DNA of 64,000 nucleotides from Pelagibacterium halotolerans B2 (GTDB lineage: Bacteria; Pseudomonadota; Alphaproteobacteria; Rhizobiales; Devosiaceae): NCBI RefSeq assembly GCF_000230555.1, contig NC_016078.1, positions 2,937,001-3,001,000 on the forward strand, in the 5' to 3' direction. Made by a program: the position numbers and the translations under genes. Below, piece after piece: positions 25,044 through 34,523 of the stretch (position 1 is its first letter; each line of letters begins with the position of its first letter). The notes beneath the pieces were generated by a model. It searched no databases, was not told the DNA's origin, and worked only from the letters and a program-made list of their open reading frames with translations.

Positions 25044-25916
25044 GTGATTATCACCTGCCCCAATTGCCAGACGCGCTACAAGCTCGGCTCCGATGCCCTC
25101 AGCGCGGCCGGCCGGCAGGTCCAGTGCGCCGCGTGTTCCGAGCTCTGGTACGCGACCCCGAGCTTTCCCAAGCCCGCCGCCCCGCGCCGCGATCCCGAAC
25201 CCACCGACGATGAACTGATCTTTCGCGCCGACGCCGATACGCTGTTTTCCACCGCCGACGAGGAGATGCTCGACGCCTCCTTTCTGCGCGCCCAGCCTCA
25301 GTTCCGCGCCGAAAATCACGATCCCGGGCATCAGTCCCCCGCCGACAGCGAGCCGCCGTCCGACCCGATCGATGGGGGCTCCTCGATCGACACCGCCGGC
25401 AACCGCGCCCGCATCGAGGCGCTGGCCAAGCGGCGCAACGGCATGCTTGCCGCCCATCCCATCGCCCGCTTCCGCCGCTTTTTCCGCATCGTGCTTGGTG
25501 TGTTCATCGTGGCGGCGCTGGTCGCCGCCTTCGCCCTGCGCACCGAAATCGTCTCCGCCGTGCCCCAGCTCGATGGGCTCTATCGCCTTGTGGGGCTGGG
25601 AACAAATGTGGTCGGACTTGATTTTACCGAGATTAAGACTTTGCGAACCACGCAGGACGGAAGCCCCGCCATTATCGTCAACGCCAGGATCTCCAACGTG
25701 ACGAATCGCATAACCTACGTGCCATCGGTGCTCGTCAGCCTCCTCGATCAGGCCGGCGCCATTCTCTATGAATGGACGGTGACCCCGGCCACGCGCAACG
25801 TCCTGCCCGGCGATACCCTGGCCATCGACGCGCAACTGATCGGACCGCCCCAGGGCGTGACAAACATAAGACTGAGCTTCGTCGACGGCGCCAACGGCTC
25901 GCCGGCGGGGACCTGA
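25044..25916 (+). CDS. MJ0042-type zinc-ribbon membrane protein with DUF3426 domain
   Basis: A 290-residue protein starting at a GTG. The N-terminal zinc ribbon MIITCPNCQTRYKLGSDAL, then VQCAACSELWYA, supplies two CxxC pairs (residues 5-35). An acidic linker, one membrane helix near residue 155 (IVLGVFIVAALVAAFAL) and a C-terminal periplasmic DUF3426-like beta domain (INARISNVTNRITYVPSVLV) follow. Such proteins commonly lie next to ftsE and cpdR in alphaproteobacteria (general knowledge). The role is unknown. Confidence 0.85.
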   Translation: MIITCPNCQTRYKLGSDALSAAGRQVQCAACSELWYATPSFPKPAAPRRDPEPTDDELIFRADADTLFSTADEEMLDASFLRAQPQFRAENHDPGHQSPADSEPPSDPIDGGSSIDTAGNRARIEALAKRRNGMLAAHPIARFRRFFRIVLGVFIVAALVAAFALRTEIVSAVPQLDGLYRLVGLGTNVVGLDFTEIKTLRTTQDGSPAIIVNARISNVTNRITYVPSVLVSLLDQAGAILYEWTVTPATRNVLPGDTLAIDAQLIGPPQGVTNIRLSFVDGANGSPAGT

Positions 25917-25992
25917 AACGACCGGACAACAAGTCCATTCGAGCCAATCCAAAACGGCGCCTCGATGGTCTGAAGAATAAGGGTAGAGCCCC

Positions 25993-26397
25993 ATGGCACG
26001 CATACTGGTGGCCGAAGACGACGATAACGTCCGCGCCTTCGTAACCCGCGCCCTCGAAATGAGCGGCCACGACGTGATCGACGCCTCCGACGGCGGCCTC
26101 GCGCTGGAAATCGCCAATGAGCACAATGGCAATTTCGATCTTCTGGTCTCCGACATCAAGATGCCCGTCATGGACGGCATCGGCCTGGCCCTCGCCATCG
26201 GCGCCCAATACCCCGCCATGACCATCCTGTTGATGACCGGCTTCGCCGACCAACGCGAACGCGCCCACGGCCTGGACGCCCTGATCTACGACGTCCTGGG
26301 CAAACCCTTCTCGCTGGCCCAACTGATCGAAAAAGTCGACGACGCACTGGCGGGGAAACCGGCCGAGATTATTCCGCTGGCACGCTCGGCGCTGTGA
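25993..26397 (+). CDS. cpdR: CpdR-like single-domain response regulator
   Basis: A 134-residue receiver domain without an output domain. The acidic pocket AEDDD (residues 8-12), phosphoacceptor Asp54 in LLVSDIKMPVMDG, the Thr/Ser switch in LLMTGFAD and Lys in LGKPFSLAQL are all present. The sequence and its place after the MJ0042 gene match CpdR. In Caulobacter, unphosphorylated CpdR primes ClpXP to degrade cell-cycle regulators such as PdeA and directs CtrA proteolysis; the role here is inferred by family. Confidence 0.85.
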   Translation: MARILVAEDDDNVRAFVTRALEMSGHDVIDASDGGLALEIANEHNGNFDLLVSDIKMPVMDGIGLALAIGAQYPAMTILLMTGFADQRERAHGLDALIYDVLGKPFSLAQLIEKVDDALAGKPAEIIPLARSAL

Positions 26398-26454
26398 GCG
26401 TCGAGGCCGAACGGGGCCCTCGACCGCCCGGAACTGTCCCCGCCCTTCCCCTTC

Positions 26455-26520
26455 GTCGTCCTCGGGCTCGACCCGGGGACCCGCAACCCTTCCGCGTTCG
26501 CAAAGGAAATGGTTGTCACG
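26455..26520. repeat. Dispersed CTCGGGCTCGACCCGGGG-type repeat
   Basis: The block CGTCGTCCTCGGGCTCG, then ACCCGGGGACCCGCAA, resembles widespread alphaproteobacterial intergenic repeats with a central CCTCGGGC/GACCCGGGG partial palindrome. It lies between cpdR and the fusion gene. No other copy was found by eye in this window. Confidence 0.45.
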
Positions 26521-26586
26521 CGCCGGCGCGATTGTTCGACTGACAAAACAGCGCGAACGCCGCCCGCATTGATCGGAGGGGCGAAT

Positions 26587-26754
26587 ATGGCAAAATGGCC
26601 CAGAATCAATTTCGACCCGCGCATGGGCAGCTCGAGCCCGAATTCTGATTGGAATGACTTTGAAGTCGCCGCCTATGCCAGTCATCGCTGTTGCCGCGAT
26701 GACCGCTATCTTGTTCTGGAGCCTGAAACCGGTATTCGTCGCAACAATTGGTGA
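26587..26754 (+). other. Possible 55-codon leader ORF overlapping the fusion gene start
   Basis: The ORF starts MAKWPRINFDPRMGSS behind an excellent GGAGGGG site 5 bp from its ATG, and ends 100 bp inside the next gene in a different frame. The fusion gene's own start (26654 or 26675) has no comparable ribosome site. Translation of this ORF could therefore deliver ribosomes to the fusion start, or it may be chance. It resembles no protein I recognise. Confidence 0.35.
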
Positions 26755-29371
26755 TCGCGCGACCTTTGCCGAGATTTTCGTTGTCGCCGGGGCCATTGCT
26801 CTGATCTGCAGCCTCGCGGGTGCCGCCATTATGTGGCGCGACACACTCAGGCTCGTTCGCAGTCGAGCTGTATTCTATGGGGCTGCGAACGCGGTTGCGG
26901 CCGGTTTCTTTCTGGCGCTTTGGTACTACGGATTTTATCGCGGTCTCTACAACTCGCAGAAGGCTGACGTCACCATCATTGCGTTTACCTGGCCGCTGAT
27001 CGCCATATTCGCAATGCAGATCTTTGCACCGAGCCTGGCCAGGCGCCTTTCGCGCATGGAATTGTCGCTCGTTCTGGTCGCATTCTTTGGCGCCGTTGCC
27101 ATCGGCCTGGGGCGCCTGACAAGCCTCGATCTCACCGCCAACAGCGAGATATTGTTCGCATTTCTTGCCGCGTTCGGATCAGGCGTTTACCTGCCGTTCA
27201 GCCTCAAGGCGCTGATCGCGTTCGAGAACATCATTGGCTCCAAGGTCAAGGCAACCTTCTTCAGTGTCTCGCTCGCTAACGCCGCGGCGTTAGCGTTCGT
27301 GCTTTGCTATTTCGGGGCAACCGGACAACGGCTCTACTTTTACGCGTTCGATCCGACGGTCTGGGCCATCTGCGCGCTCATCGGGATCGGCACCTATCTT
27401 TTGGCCGAGATGACGTGGAACTGGGCCTTTACCGAGTTCAAGTCTCTCACCCTTTCCTCGCTCGTCTATTTTTCCCCTGCGCTCTCGGTCGTCTATCTCT
27501 ACGTGTTCTTTGACGTGCCCGTATCGTCGCTCTCGGTGTTCGGCCTGGTGCTGATCCTGTTCGCGAACATGACCCTCCATGGGCGATACCAGTTGAACAA
27601 CGCGCTGTTTTCGGCGCTGATCGGCACGCTTTTTGTGGCCCTTTGTTCATTTTTTGTTGTGCCGACCGACACACGATTTCTCACCGATCTGCTCTATTTC
27701 CTGTCGGGTGTCTTTGCCATTCTGGCCGGTTTCATTCTGAGCCGGGTCAGCGGGCGCAGAGCGCAGGAGATCGATGTCCGGTCCGATCTGGTTCGTAGCC
27801 TGCTTGAACTGCGCGACGGAGTGCAGGACAGGGACGACCTGATCGACACCCTGCTCCAATTGCTCATCGAAATCGAATTCACTCCCATTCTCGCCGAAAA
27901 GCAGAAAAGCGCTGTCGCATTCCGGGAAGGACTCAAGCAGATCGAGCCGTCGGAGCGGCTCCGTCAGACGCGGGCGGTTTTCGACCAATGGTACAACATT
28001 CACCGCGACCGCTTGTCGCTGGGGGAAAAGGCAGCCATTTGGCTCACAGGTGGCGGCAGTATCCTGTTCCTGGTGCTGGTGCGCGGTGACGACGTGCTCA
28101 GCCAGATCGGCGTGTTCATGCTCTCCGCCGGCATCTTGCTGGTGCTCTTTACGATCAGCGATTACGAAAAGAGCAATGTCCAGGGCTTCAGAAAACAGTT
28201 TCTGCGGCTTCAGGAAGGATTTTCCGAGCTTGGACGAACACTTTTCGTACCACGCTCGGTGGTCGAAAGCCGAGAGATCGGCAGTCTGGACGGCATCGAC
28301 ACCCTACGATTCCGCAATAACGCCGGGGAGATCGAAACCATATCGACCGGACGCGACCGGTCCGGCTTCCGCATAGTGTATTCGGGCACCGCTTTGCTCA
28401 TGCTCGGCGCCCTATTTGCACTTCCCCTGTCCTCCAGCGACTATTCAGGCAATCAGCTCGACCGCATCATAAGGCCCGGCGTAGCCAACACAGGGCTTCA
28501 ACTGCCATTCTTTTCCGATGAGAGCGACATCGTAATTGCCAGCTTCGCCTGGGACGCCAGCAAGGTGATTGCTGAAATCATCAGGCAGACCATCAGCGAC
28601 AGGCTCGGCTATTCGGCTGCAGTTCAGGAGGCGAACCTGAACGATGTCTTTGCTGCGATGGCCGACCCCAATGGCCGCATAGATGTCCACCCCGATTTCT
28701 GGCTGCAAAACCAGCCAGAAAACCTCATACGCTATGTGAGAAACGAAGGCAGCGTTGCCCTTAACACGCAAAGTTACGAAGGAACGCAGGGAATATACGT
28801 CGCCGCGCCGTTCCCCGAGGCTGTGACGCGGATTTCAGACCTCGCCAACGCTGCCGTGTCGGCACGATACGATACAAACGGCAACGGCAGGGGCGAAATA
28901 TGGATCGGTGCAGGCGACTGGCTCTCCACGGCCATCGTCAGGCAGCATCTGGAACGGTTCGAACTGGATCGGTTCTGGGATTTTGAGGTCTACGGAGAAA
29001 GCATCTTCCGGGCCAAGCTCGCCAGCTTCCAGGCACGCGGGGAATCGCTCGTGTTCTACGGCTATGAACCCGATTGGGTCCACGCCACATACAATACGAT
29101 CGAACTTGATTCAGCGTGCCCGGCCGATGAACCCAATGCAGACGGTGACTGCGAATTGGCAAGCGTCGATGTTCACGTGGCCTACAGCGCGGCGCTCGAA
29201 GAGGACATGCCCTCCGTGTCCCAACTGCTTTCACGCATCCGGTTCCGGGCGCAGGATTTGAACGCCTGGCTCAGCGCGACCGCCCGAAGCGGGGTCGCAC
29301 CAGAGGCCGTCGCCGCGCAATGGATCGCCGAGCACGAAACAATCGTTCAGGGTTGGCTCGAGGGTTCGTGA
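26654..29371 (+). CDS. Fusion: EamA/DMT-like transporter domain plus C-terminal OpuAC (glycine betaine-type) binding domain
   Basis: A 905-residue protein. Residues 8-308 have ten helices with EamA/DMT features (AVAAMTAILFWSLKPVFVAT, ITIIAF-type TIIAFTWPLIAIFAM, and LAEMTWNWAFTEFKSLTLSS). Two more helices follow (about 314-364), then a cytoplasmic helical region (365-455), two helices (460-503), a soluble stretch and a last helix (574-593). Residues about 600-905 match OpuAC/ProX binding domains: IVIASFAWDASKVIAEIIRQ, LGYSAAVQEANLNDVFAAMA, IDVHPDFWL, WIGAGDWLSTAIVRQHL and VFYGYEPDWVHATYN. Candidate aromatic cage residues are W633, W683, W756, Y804 and W808. About 15 helices put the binding domain in the periplasm. 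The gene looks less GC-rich than neighbours. No ABC partner is adjacent. Start may instead be ATG 26675. Confidence 0.8.
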   Translation: MTLKSPPMPVIAVAAMTAILFWSLKPVFVATIGDRATFAEIFVVAGAIALICSLAGAAIMWRDTLRLVRSRAVFYGAANAVAAGFFLALWYYGFYRGLYNSQKADVTIIAFTWPLIAIFAMQIFAPSLARRLSRMELSLVLVAFFGAVAIGLGRLTSLDLTANSEILFAFLAAFGSGVYLPFSLKALIAFENIIGSKVKATFFSVSLANAAALAFVLCYFGATGQRLYFYAFDPTVWAICALIGIGTYLLAEMTWNWAFTEFKSLTLSSLVYFSPALSVVYLYVFFDVPVSSLSVFGLVLILFANMTLHGRYQLNNALFSALIGTLFVALCSFFVVPTDTRFLTDLLYFLSGVFAILAGFILSRVSGRRAQEIDVRSDLVRSLLELRDGVQDRDDLIDTLLQLLIEIEFTPILAEKQKSAVAFREGLKQIEPSERLRQTRAVFDQWYNIHRDRLSLGEKAAIWLTGGGSILFLVLVRGDDVLSQIGVFMLSAGILLVLFTISDYEKSNVQGFRKQFLRLQEGFSELGRTLFVPRSVVESREIGSLDGIDTLRFRNNAGEIETISTGRDRSGFRIVYSGTALLMLGALFALPLSSSDYSGNQLDRIIRPGVANTGLQLPFFSDESDIVIASFAWDASKVIAEIIRQTISDRLGYSAAVQEANLNDVFAAMADPNGRIDVHPDFWLQNQPENLIRYVRNEGSVALNTQSYEGTQGIYVAAPFPEAVTRISDLANAAVSARYDTNGNGRGEIWIGAGDWLSTAIVRQHLERFELDRFWDFEVYGESIFRAKLASFQARGESLVFYGYEPDWVHATYNTIELDSACPADEPNADGDCELASVDVHVAYSAALEEDMPSVSQLLSRIRFRAQDLNAWLSATARSGVAPEAVAAQWIAEHETIVQGWLEGS

Positions 29372-29385
29372 GCGACGGACGACGC

Positions 29386-30666
29386 TCAATCCCCCGCCCG
29401 CACCCACTCCGGCACACTATCGAGCCCAATCAGCTCATCCAGCGTCTGCCGTGGCCTCACCACATGCCACTTCCCGCCCTCGACGAGCACTTCGGCGATC
29501 AGCGGGCGGGTGTTGTAGGTCGAGCTCATCACCGCGCCATAAGCGCCCGCGCTCATCACCACCAGTAGATCGCCCTCGGCCACCTCCGCCATCTCCCGGT
29601 CGAGCCCGAGATAATCGCCCGTCTCGCACACCGGCCCCACGATATCGGCGCGAATGGTGTTGGCCCCCGCCCCCGCTTCCTGCATGGGCAGAATATCGTG
29701 ATGGGCCTCGTAAAGCGTGGGGCGGATCAGATCGTTCATCGCCGCATCGACGATGACAAAGCTCTTTTTGTCGGTCTTTTTGACATATTCGACCCGCGTC
29801 ACCATCACCCCGGCATTGCCCGCGATCAGCCGGCCCGGTTCAAGGATCACCTTGCACCCCAGCGGATCGGTATGCCGCCGCACCAGCTTGGCATATTCCA
29901 CCGGATCGGGCGGGGGTGAATTGTCCTGTTGGTACGGTATCCCCAGCCCGCCCCCGACATCGACATGGCCGATGTCATGCCCCGCCGCCCGCAGCCGTCC
30001 GACCAGTTCGGCCAGCAGCTTAAAGGCGTTGTCGAACGGTTCGAGTTCGGTGATCTGGCTGCCGATATGCATATCGACGCCCACCGCCTTCAAATTCTTG
30101 CACGCCGCGATCCGTCCATAGACCGCCTCGGCCCGCGCGTAGGGAATGCCGAACTTGTTTTCCGATTTGCCCGTCGAAATCTTGGCGTGGGTTTTCGCGT
30201 CCACATCGGGATTGATCCGCACCGAGACCGGCGCGATCCTGTCCATCTCGGCGGCCACCGCGTTGAGCCGTTCCAGTTCGGGTTCGCTTTCGACGTTGAA
30301 ACACAGGATTCCCACGTCCAGCGCCCGCCGCATCTCGGCCCGGCTCTTGCCGACCCCCGAAAAGATGATCTTTTGCGCCGGTATCCCGGCCCGCAGCGCC
30401 CGCTCCAATTCTCCCAGCGACACCACATCCGCCCCGATGCCCTTTTGCGCGGCAATCGCCAGCATCGCCTGGTTGGAATTGGCCTTCATGGCATAGGCGA
30501 CCAGCGTGTCGGTGCCCGAAAACGCGTTCATCATCACCTCGATATGCCGGGTGAATGTCGCCTGCGAATAGCAATAGAACGGCGTGCCGATCTCCTCGGC
30601 CACCGCCGTCAGATCGACATCCTCGGCAAACATCCAGCCGCCGCGATAGGTAAAATGATGAACCAT
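29386..30666 (-). CDS. lysA: Diaminopimelate decarboxylase
   Basis: A 426-residue PLP enzyme of the alanine-racemase-fold decarboxylases. The PLP lysine is in YAMKANSN; then come GADVVSLGELERAL, the phosphate-binding DVGGGLGIPY, EPGRLIAGNAG, and the CETGDYLG active-site cysteine region. It makes L-lysine from meso-DAP in the cytoplasm, the last lysine step. The ATG at 30666 (MVHHFTYRGG) is the family start; the frame is open to 30699. It is downstream of argH on the same strand, a frequent arrangement in this group. Confidence 0.94.
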   Translation of the reverse strand: MVHHFTYRGGWMFAEDVDLTAVAEEIGTPFYCYSQATFTRHIEVMMNAFSGTDTLVAYAMKANSNQAMLAIAAQKGIGADVVSLGELERALRAGIPAQKIIFSGVGKSRAEMRRALDVGILCFNVESEPELERLNAVAAEMDRIAPVSVRINPDVDAKTHAKISTGKSENKFGIPYARAEAVYGRIAACKNLKAVGVDMHIGSQITELEPFDNAFKLLAELVGRLRAAGHDIGHVDVGGGLGIPYQQDNSPPPDPVEYAKLVRRHTDPLGCKVILEPGRLIAGNAGVMVTRVEYVKKTDKKSFVIVDAAMNDLIRPTLYEAHHDILPMQEAGAGANTIRADIVGPVCETGDYLGLDREMAEVAEGDLLVVMSAGAYGAVMSSTYNTRPLIAEVLVEGGKWHVVRPRQTLDELIGLDSVPEWVRAGD

Positions 30667-30715
30667 TATATCGTCCAAATCCAAAATCGGCGGCGCCAAT
30701 CCAACTCAAGCACCC

Positions 30716-30780
30716 GCCCTTTGAGCCCCTTCGCCCCGCCGGGGAGAAGGGACGGGGATGAGGGGCCGCATCGGCCACGC
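30716..30780. repeat. Palindromic intergenic repeat between argH and lysA
   Basis: The block GCCCCTTCGCCCCGCCGGGG, then AGAAGGGACGGGGATGAGGG, contains a CCTTC..CCCCGCCGGGG..GAAGG hairpin. It is related in style to the CCCTCTCCCC..GGGGAGAGGG repeats at 34.8 kb. It is probably an intergenic repeat rather than a terminator, as no T run follows. Confidence 0.5.
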
Positions 30781-30804
30781 CGATGCGTCAGCCAAGGGCC
30801 CAAA

Positions 30805-32187
30805 CTAATTCCCCAGCCGCTCGCGCCAGCCCGCAACCTGCGCCATGACGTTTGCCGGCGCCGTCCCGCCGAAACTCGTCCGCGACTTGACCGAATTGTC
30901 CACCCCCAGCACCTTGAACACCTGGGAGGTGATCCGCTCGTCGATCTCCTTGAAATCCTCGATGGTCAGCCCTTCCAGCCCGCAGCCCTTTTCCTCCGCC
31001 GCCGCCACCGCGCGCCCGGTGATGTGATGGGCATCGCGGAACGGCACGTTGGCCGCCCGCACCAGCCAGTCGGCCAGATCGGTCGCCGTCGAAAACCCGG
31101 CCCCCGCCGCCTGTGCCATCTTCTCGCGGTTGACGGTCAGATCCCCCATCATCCCGGTCATCGCCGCCAGCGCCAGCGAGAAATTGTCGAGCGCGTCAAA
31201 CGCGATTTCCTTGTCTTCCTGCATGTCTTTCGAATAGGCCAGCGGCAGCCCCTTCATCACCATCAGAAGCGATGTGAACGCAGCAAAGATCCGCCCCACC
31301 TTGGCCCGGATCAGCTCCGCCGCATCGGGATTGCGCTTTTGCGGCATGATCGAGGACCCGGTCGAAAACTTGTCGGAAAGCTTGACGAAAGCAAACTGCG
31401 CCGACGACCAGATCACAAGCTCTTCGGAAAGCCGCGACAGATGCATCGCGCAGATCGACGCCGAAGACAGCGTCTCCAGAATAAAATCCCGGTCCGACAC
31501 CGCGTCGAGCGAATTGGCCATCGGCCGGTCGAACCCCAGCGCCTCTGCCGTCATCTCCCGATCGATCGGAAACGATGTCCCCGCCAGCGCCGCCGCCCCG
31601 AGCGGGCTTTCATTGAGCCGCGCCCGCGCATCGAGCAGCCGCCCCTTGTCGCGCTCGAGCATTTCCACATAGGCCAGCATGTGGTGCCCGAAGGTCACCG
31701 GCTGGGCGCTCTGCAGATGGGTAAACCCTGGCATAACGGTTCCCGCTTCGGCCTCGGCCTTGTCCACCAGAACCTTCTGCAGCGTCTCGACCTGCGCCGC
31801 CAGCATATCGAGCGCGTCACGCACATAGAGCTTGAAATCGGTCGCCACCTGGTCGTTGCGCGAGCGCGCCGTGTGCAGCCGCCCGGCCGGCTCGCCGATC
31901 AGCTCTTTCAACCGGCTTTCCACATTCATGTGGATGTCCTCGAGCGCTCGCGAGAAGGTGAACGCACCCGCCTCGATTTCCCCCCGAACGGTCTCTAGAC
32001 CCGAGACGATGGCGTCCTTATCGTCGCGCGTCAGAATGCCGGCTGCCTCCAGCATTGTCGCATGCGCTATCGATCCGGCGATGTCGTGCTTGTAAAGGCG
32101 CTTGTCGAAGCCGATAGAAGCGTTGATCTCTTCCATGATGGCGTCGGGGCCGGACGAAAACCTGCCTCCCCACATGCGATTGCTCAT
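30805..32187 (-). CDS. argH: Argininosuccinate lyase
   Basis: A 460-residue fumarase/aspartase-superfamily enzyme. Signatures in order are [20 protein letters not shown] at the N-terminus, [19 protein letters not shown], the TGFTHLQ-like [17 protein letters not shown] and the family motif [11 protein letters not shown]. Length is normal. It splits argininosuccinate to arginine and fumarate, the last step of arginine synthesis. It diverges from the TlpA gene with a 39-bp gap. Confidence 0.95.
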   Translation of the reverse strand: MSNRMWGGRFSSGPDAIMEEINASIGFDKRLYKHDIAGSIAHATMLEAAGILTRDDKDAIVSGLETVRGEIEAGAFTFSRALEDIHMNVESRLKELIGEPAGRLHTARSRNDQVATDFKLYVRDALDMLAAQVETLQKVLVDKAEAEAGTVMPGFTHLQSAQPVTFGHHMLAYVEMLERDKGRLLDARARLNESPLGAAALAGTSFPIDREMTAEALGFDRPMANSLDAVSDRDFILETLSSASICAMHLSRLSEELVIWSSAQFAFVKLSDKFSTGSSIMPQKRNPDAAELIRAKVGRIFAAFTSLLMVMKGLPLAYSKDMQEDKEIAFDALDNFSLALAAMTGMMGDLTVNREKMAQAAGAGFSTATDLADWLVRAANVPFRDAHHITGRAVAAAEEKGCGLEGLTIEDFKEIDERITSQVFKVLGVDNSVKSRTSFGGTAPANVMAQVAGWRERLGN

Positions 32188-32226
32188 CGGCGCCTCTACC
32201 TTAAATAAATTTGCGAGTGAAGGTTT

Positions 32227-32874
32227 ATGGATCAGGACGAAAAGCGAAAATCCCCTCGCCCCATCATCGTCGGCACGGGCCTTTTCGCAGCGGCGCTAGG
32301 TATAGCCGTGGCCGTCTGGGTTAGCAATGGCGGCGCCAACGCGGCAACCTGCCCGGTGCGCGCCGAGGCGGCCCAGGCCATCGACGACGCCGCAACCGGC
32401 GAGCTCGCCGCCCTTCTGCCCTCGTCCCAATGGCGCGATTATTCCGACCTGGCCTTCGAGGATGAAAACGGAAACCCCGTCACCCTCGCCGATTTCGCCG
32501 GGAAAAAGCTGCTCATCAATTTCTGGGCCACTTGGTGCGCGCCCTGCCGCGAGGAAATGCCCTTCCTCGATGCGCTTGAATCCCGATATGGCGGCGACGA
32601 TTTCGAAGTCGTCGCCATAAGCCTCGATGTCGGCTCGGACGGTCCCACCGCCGCCGCGCTGTTTCTTGAAGAGATCGGCACGCAAAACCTCAAACTCTTC
32701 GCCGATCCCACCTACAAGCTCTTCGAGCGGCTGCGCAATGAGGCGGTGACGCTGGGCCTGCCCGCCACCATCCTCGTCGATGACGAGGGATGCGAGCTGG
32801 CCGTCCTGCAGGGCCCCGCCCATTGGGACACCCCCGATGGCCACCGGGTCATCGAGACGCTGCTCGATATCTGA
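32227..32874 (+). CDS. TlpA-like membrane-anchored thioredoxin
   Basis: A 215-residue protein with an N-terminal signal anchor ([20 protein letters not shown]) and a periplasmic thioredoxin-fold domain of the AhpC/TSA-Redoxin type. The active site is [17 protein letters not shown] (WCxPC), followed by [12 protein letters not shown] and the cis-proline region [12 protein letters not shown]. It resembles TlpA/CycY proteins that reduce cysteines in cytochrome c or Cu-site assembly. Its place divergent to argH is typical in this order. Confidence 0.88.
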   Translation: MDQDEKRKSPRPIIVGTGLFAAALGIAVAVWVSNGGANAATCPVRAEAAQAIDDAATGELAALLPSSQWRDYSDLAFEDENGNPVTLADFAGKKLLINFWATWCAPCREEMPFLDALESRYGGDDFEVVAISLDVGSDGPTAAALFLEEIGTQNLKLFADPTYKLFERLRNEAVTLGLPATILVDDEGCELAVLQGPAHWDTPDGHRVIETLLDI

Positions 32875-32980
32875 TCGCAATCGGGGTCCGTATTTCCGCT
32901 TACTAAAAATTGACGGTTGGAGCGCAGACTGATCCGTGGAGGAGCCGTCGATCGCGGCGGCGGGATTGCGGATTTAAAGA

Positions 32981-34045
32981 TTGGCCGGTTCGAGCGTAGC
33001 TGTTCTGTTGGTCACCGATGCACCCTCGGGAGCATCGTTCCCGGTTGCCCGCTGGCCGGCCATTGCGCGGGTCGAACCCCTCAGCGAACTCGGAAAAATC
33101 GACCTGTCGCCCTTTTCCGCCATCCTTGTTGACGCCGATCTTTCCAGCAGTTCGACCATCGACCGGCTCAAAAAGAGCCTCCTCGCCCTTGAGCGCAACA
33201 TCCCGCGTTATTTCCTCGTCACAGAGGGCCGTCGCGTTGAAATGGTCCAGGCCAACGTACTGGGCGCCCACGCCACCGAAACACGCCCGCTTACCGCCGA
33301 AGGGCTCCAGCGCCTGCTCACCAGCACGCTGCGCGAACCGCTCGATGAGTTGCCCGACACCGCGGTCACGGTCGTGGCGCAGGCCGCCTCGAAAGCCCTC
33401 GGCAGCGCATTTGAAGCCCTGCGCGCCGATACCACCCTCGATTCGGCCGCAATGGCCGCGGCCAGCAACGACATCGTCGACAGCGTCGGCGCGGGCGGGC
33501 TCGGCCAGTGGCTCGATACCGTGCGCGCCCATCATCATGGCACCTACCAGCACTGCCTGCTGGTCACCGGCGTCCTCACCAATTTCGCCCAGAAGGTGGG
33601 CATGAGCGGCGCCGATATCTCGAAACTCACCACCGCCGGCCTCCTGCACGACATCGGCAAGGCCACAATCCCCGTCGCCATCCTCGAAAAGCCCGGCAAG
33701 CTCACCCCTGAAGAATTTGCCGAGATCGCGCGCCATCCGGTCGAAGGCTTTGACTATCTTACGGCCCACGCCAATCTCGGCCCCGATATTCTGGCCGCCG
33801 TCCGCAGCCACCACGAATATCTCGACGGCAGCGGCTACCCCGATGGCCTCATGGGCTCCCAGATCGGCGATCTCACCCGCATCGTCACCATCTGCGACAT
33901 CTACGGCGCGCTCAGCGAACGCCGCGCCTACAAGCCCGCCATGAGCCCGCCCGAAGCACTGGCCATTCTCGAAGACATGTGCACCGCCGGCAAACTCGAA
34001 ACCGCCCTGGTCCGCGCCCTGCGCGAAGCGGTGGAAGCGCGCTAG
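32981..34045 (+). CDS. HD-GYP domain protein (candidate cyclic-di-GMP phosphodiesterase)
   Basis: A 354-residue protein. The first ~175 residues form a receiver-like region (VAVLLVTDAPSG, FSAILVDADLSSSSTIDRLK) without a clear phosphoacceptor triad. The rest is an HD-GYP domain: YQHCLLVTGVLTNFA, LHDIGKATIPVAILEKPGKL, RSHHEYLDGSGYPDGL and CDIYGALSERRAYKPAMSP. The metal-binding HD and the GYP motif are intact. It starts at a TTG, the only reasonable start in frame. Its TAG stop is the first three bases of a RIME-like element. Confidence 0.85.
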   Translation: MAGSSVAVLLVTDAPSGASFPVARWPAIARVEPLSELGKIDLSPFSAILVDADLSSSSTIDRLKKSLLALERNIPRYFLVTEGRRVEMVQANVLGAHATETRPLTAEGLQRLLTSTLREPLDELPDTAVTVVAQAASKALGSAFEALRADTTLDSAAMAAASNDIVDSVGAGGLGQWLDTVRAHHHGTYQHCLLVTGVLTNFAQKVGMSGADISKLTTAGLLHDIGKATIPVAILEKPGKLTPEEFAEIARHPVEGFDYLTAHANLGPDILAAVRSHHEYLDGSGYPDGLMGSQIGDLTRIVTICDIYGALSERRAYKPAMSPPEALAILEDMCTAGKLETALVRALREAVEAR

Positions 34046-34076
34046 AGCGCGTCCAGCAAAAGTGGAAATGCTCTAG
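34043..34076. repeat. Short RIME-like element overlapping the HD-GYP stop codon
   Basis: The 34-bp sequence joins the left half of module A (TAGAGCGCGTCCAGC) to the tail of module B (GTGGAAATGCTCTAGG), as if the middle had been deleted. Its first TAG is the HD-GYP stop. Confidence 0.75.
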
Positions 34077-34165
34077 GACCCGTTCGGCGCCGGCCGAACA
34101 CCAGGATGGCAAGCGCGAACCGTTCTCGAGCGCCAGCGGGTCCTTCCCTTTCCCAATCCACCACC

Positions 34166-34266
34166 GTCACCCCGGCCTTGAGCCGGGGCCCAGTACACTC
34201 AGTGCCTGAGATAGAGTCACCACGCCGCCGCTTACTGGATCCTAGGTCTCCGCCCGCGATGACAGC
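34166..34266. repeat. Dispersed CCCCGGCCTTGAGCCGGGG repeat, copy 2
   Basis: GTCACCCCGGCCTTGAGCCG, then GGGCCCAGTACACTC, matches copies at 12541 and 59681. The block continues to GATCCTAGGTCTCCGCCCGC and GATGACAG, apparently a longer version of the element. The rest of the gap 34046-34313 shows nothing else. Confidence 0.75.
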
Positions 34267-34313
34267 GCCGCGCGGGCAAAACTGTCCCATTCTCGCCCTC
34301 AGCGAAAAAGCCC

Positions 34314-34508
34314 TCAGGCGCTCTTGTCGATCTGATGCGTCGCTTCGGCCCCCGCCGCAGCGCCAGGAGCATCGAGCCGCTCGAGGGCCTTTTGGACCAT
34401 CATCGCACCGCGCTCCCTGGCGATCAGCGCGGTTGTGGCCTCAAGGCTGCCTGCCTCGATCCTGGCCATGCGGTGCAAAAGGATTTCGGCCGAATGCCGG
34501 ATCAGCAT
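34314..34508 (-). CDS. Small protein of 64 aa downstream of yjfB-like gene
   Basis: The product MLIRHSAEILLHRMARIEAG continues with SLEATTALIARERGAMMVQK and ALERLDAPGAAAGAEA. It is helical, without a signal. It starts 15 bp after the stop of the YjfB-like motility protein gene and is probably in its operon. Family not recognised. Confidence 0.5.
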   Translation of the reverse strand: MLIRHSAEILLHRMARIEAGSLEATTALIARERGAMMVQKALERLDAPGAAAGAEATHQIDKSA

Positions 34509-34523
34509 GAGAGCGGCGCCAGC

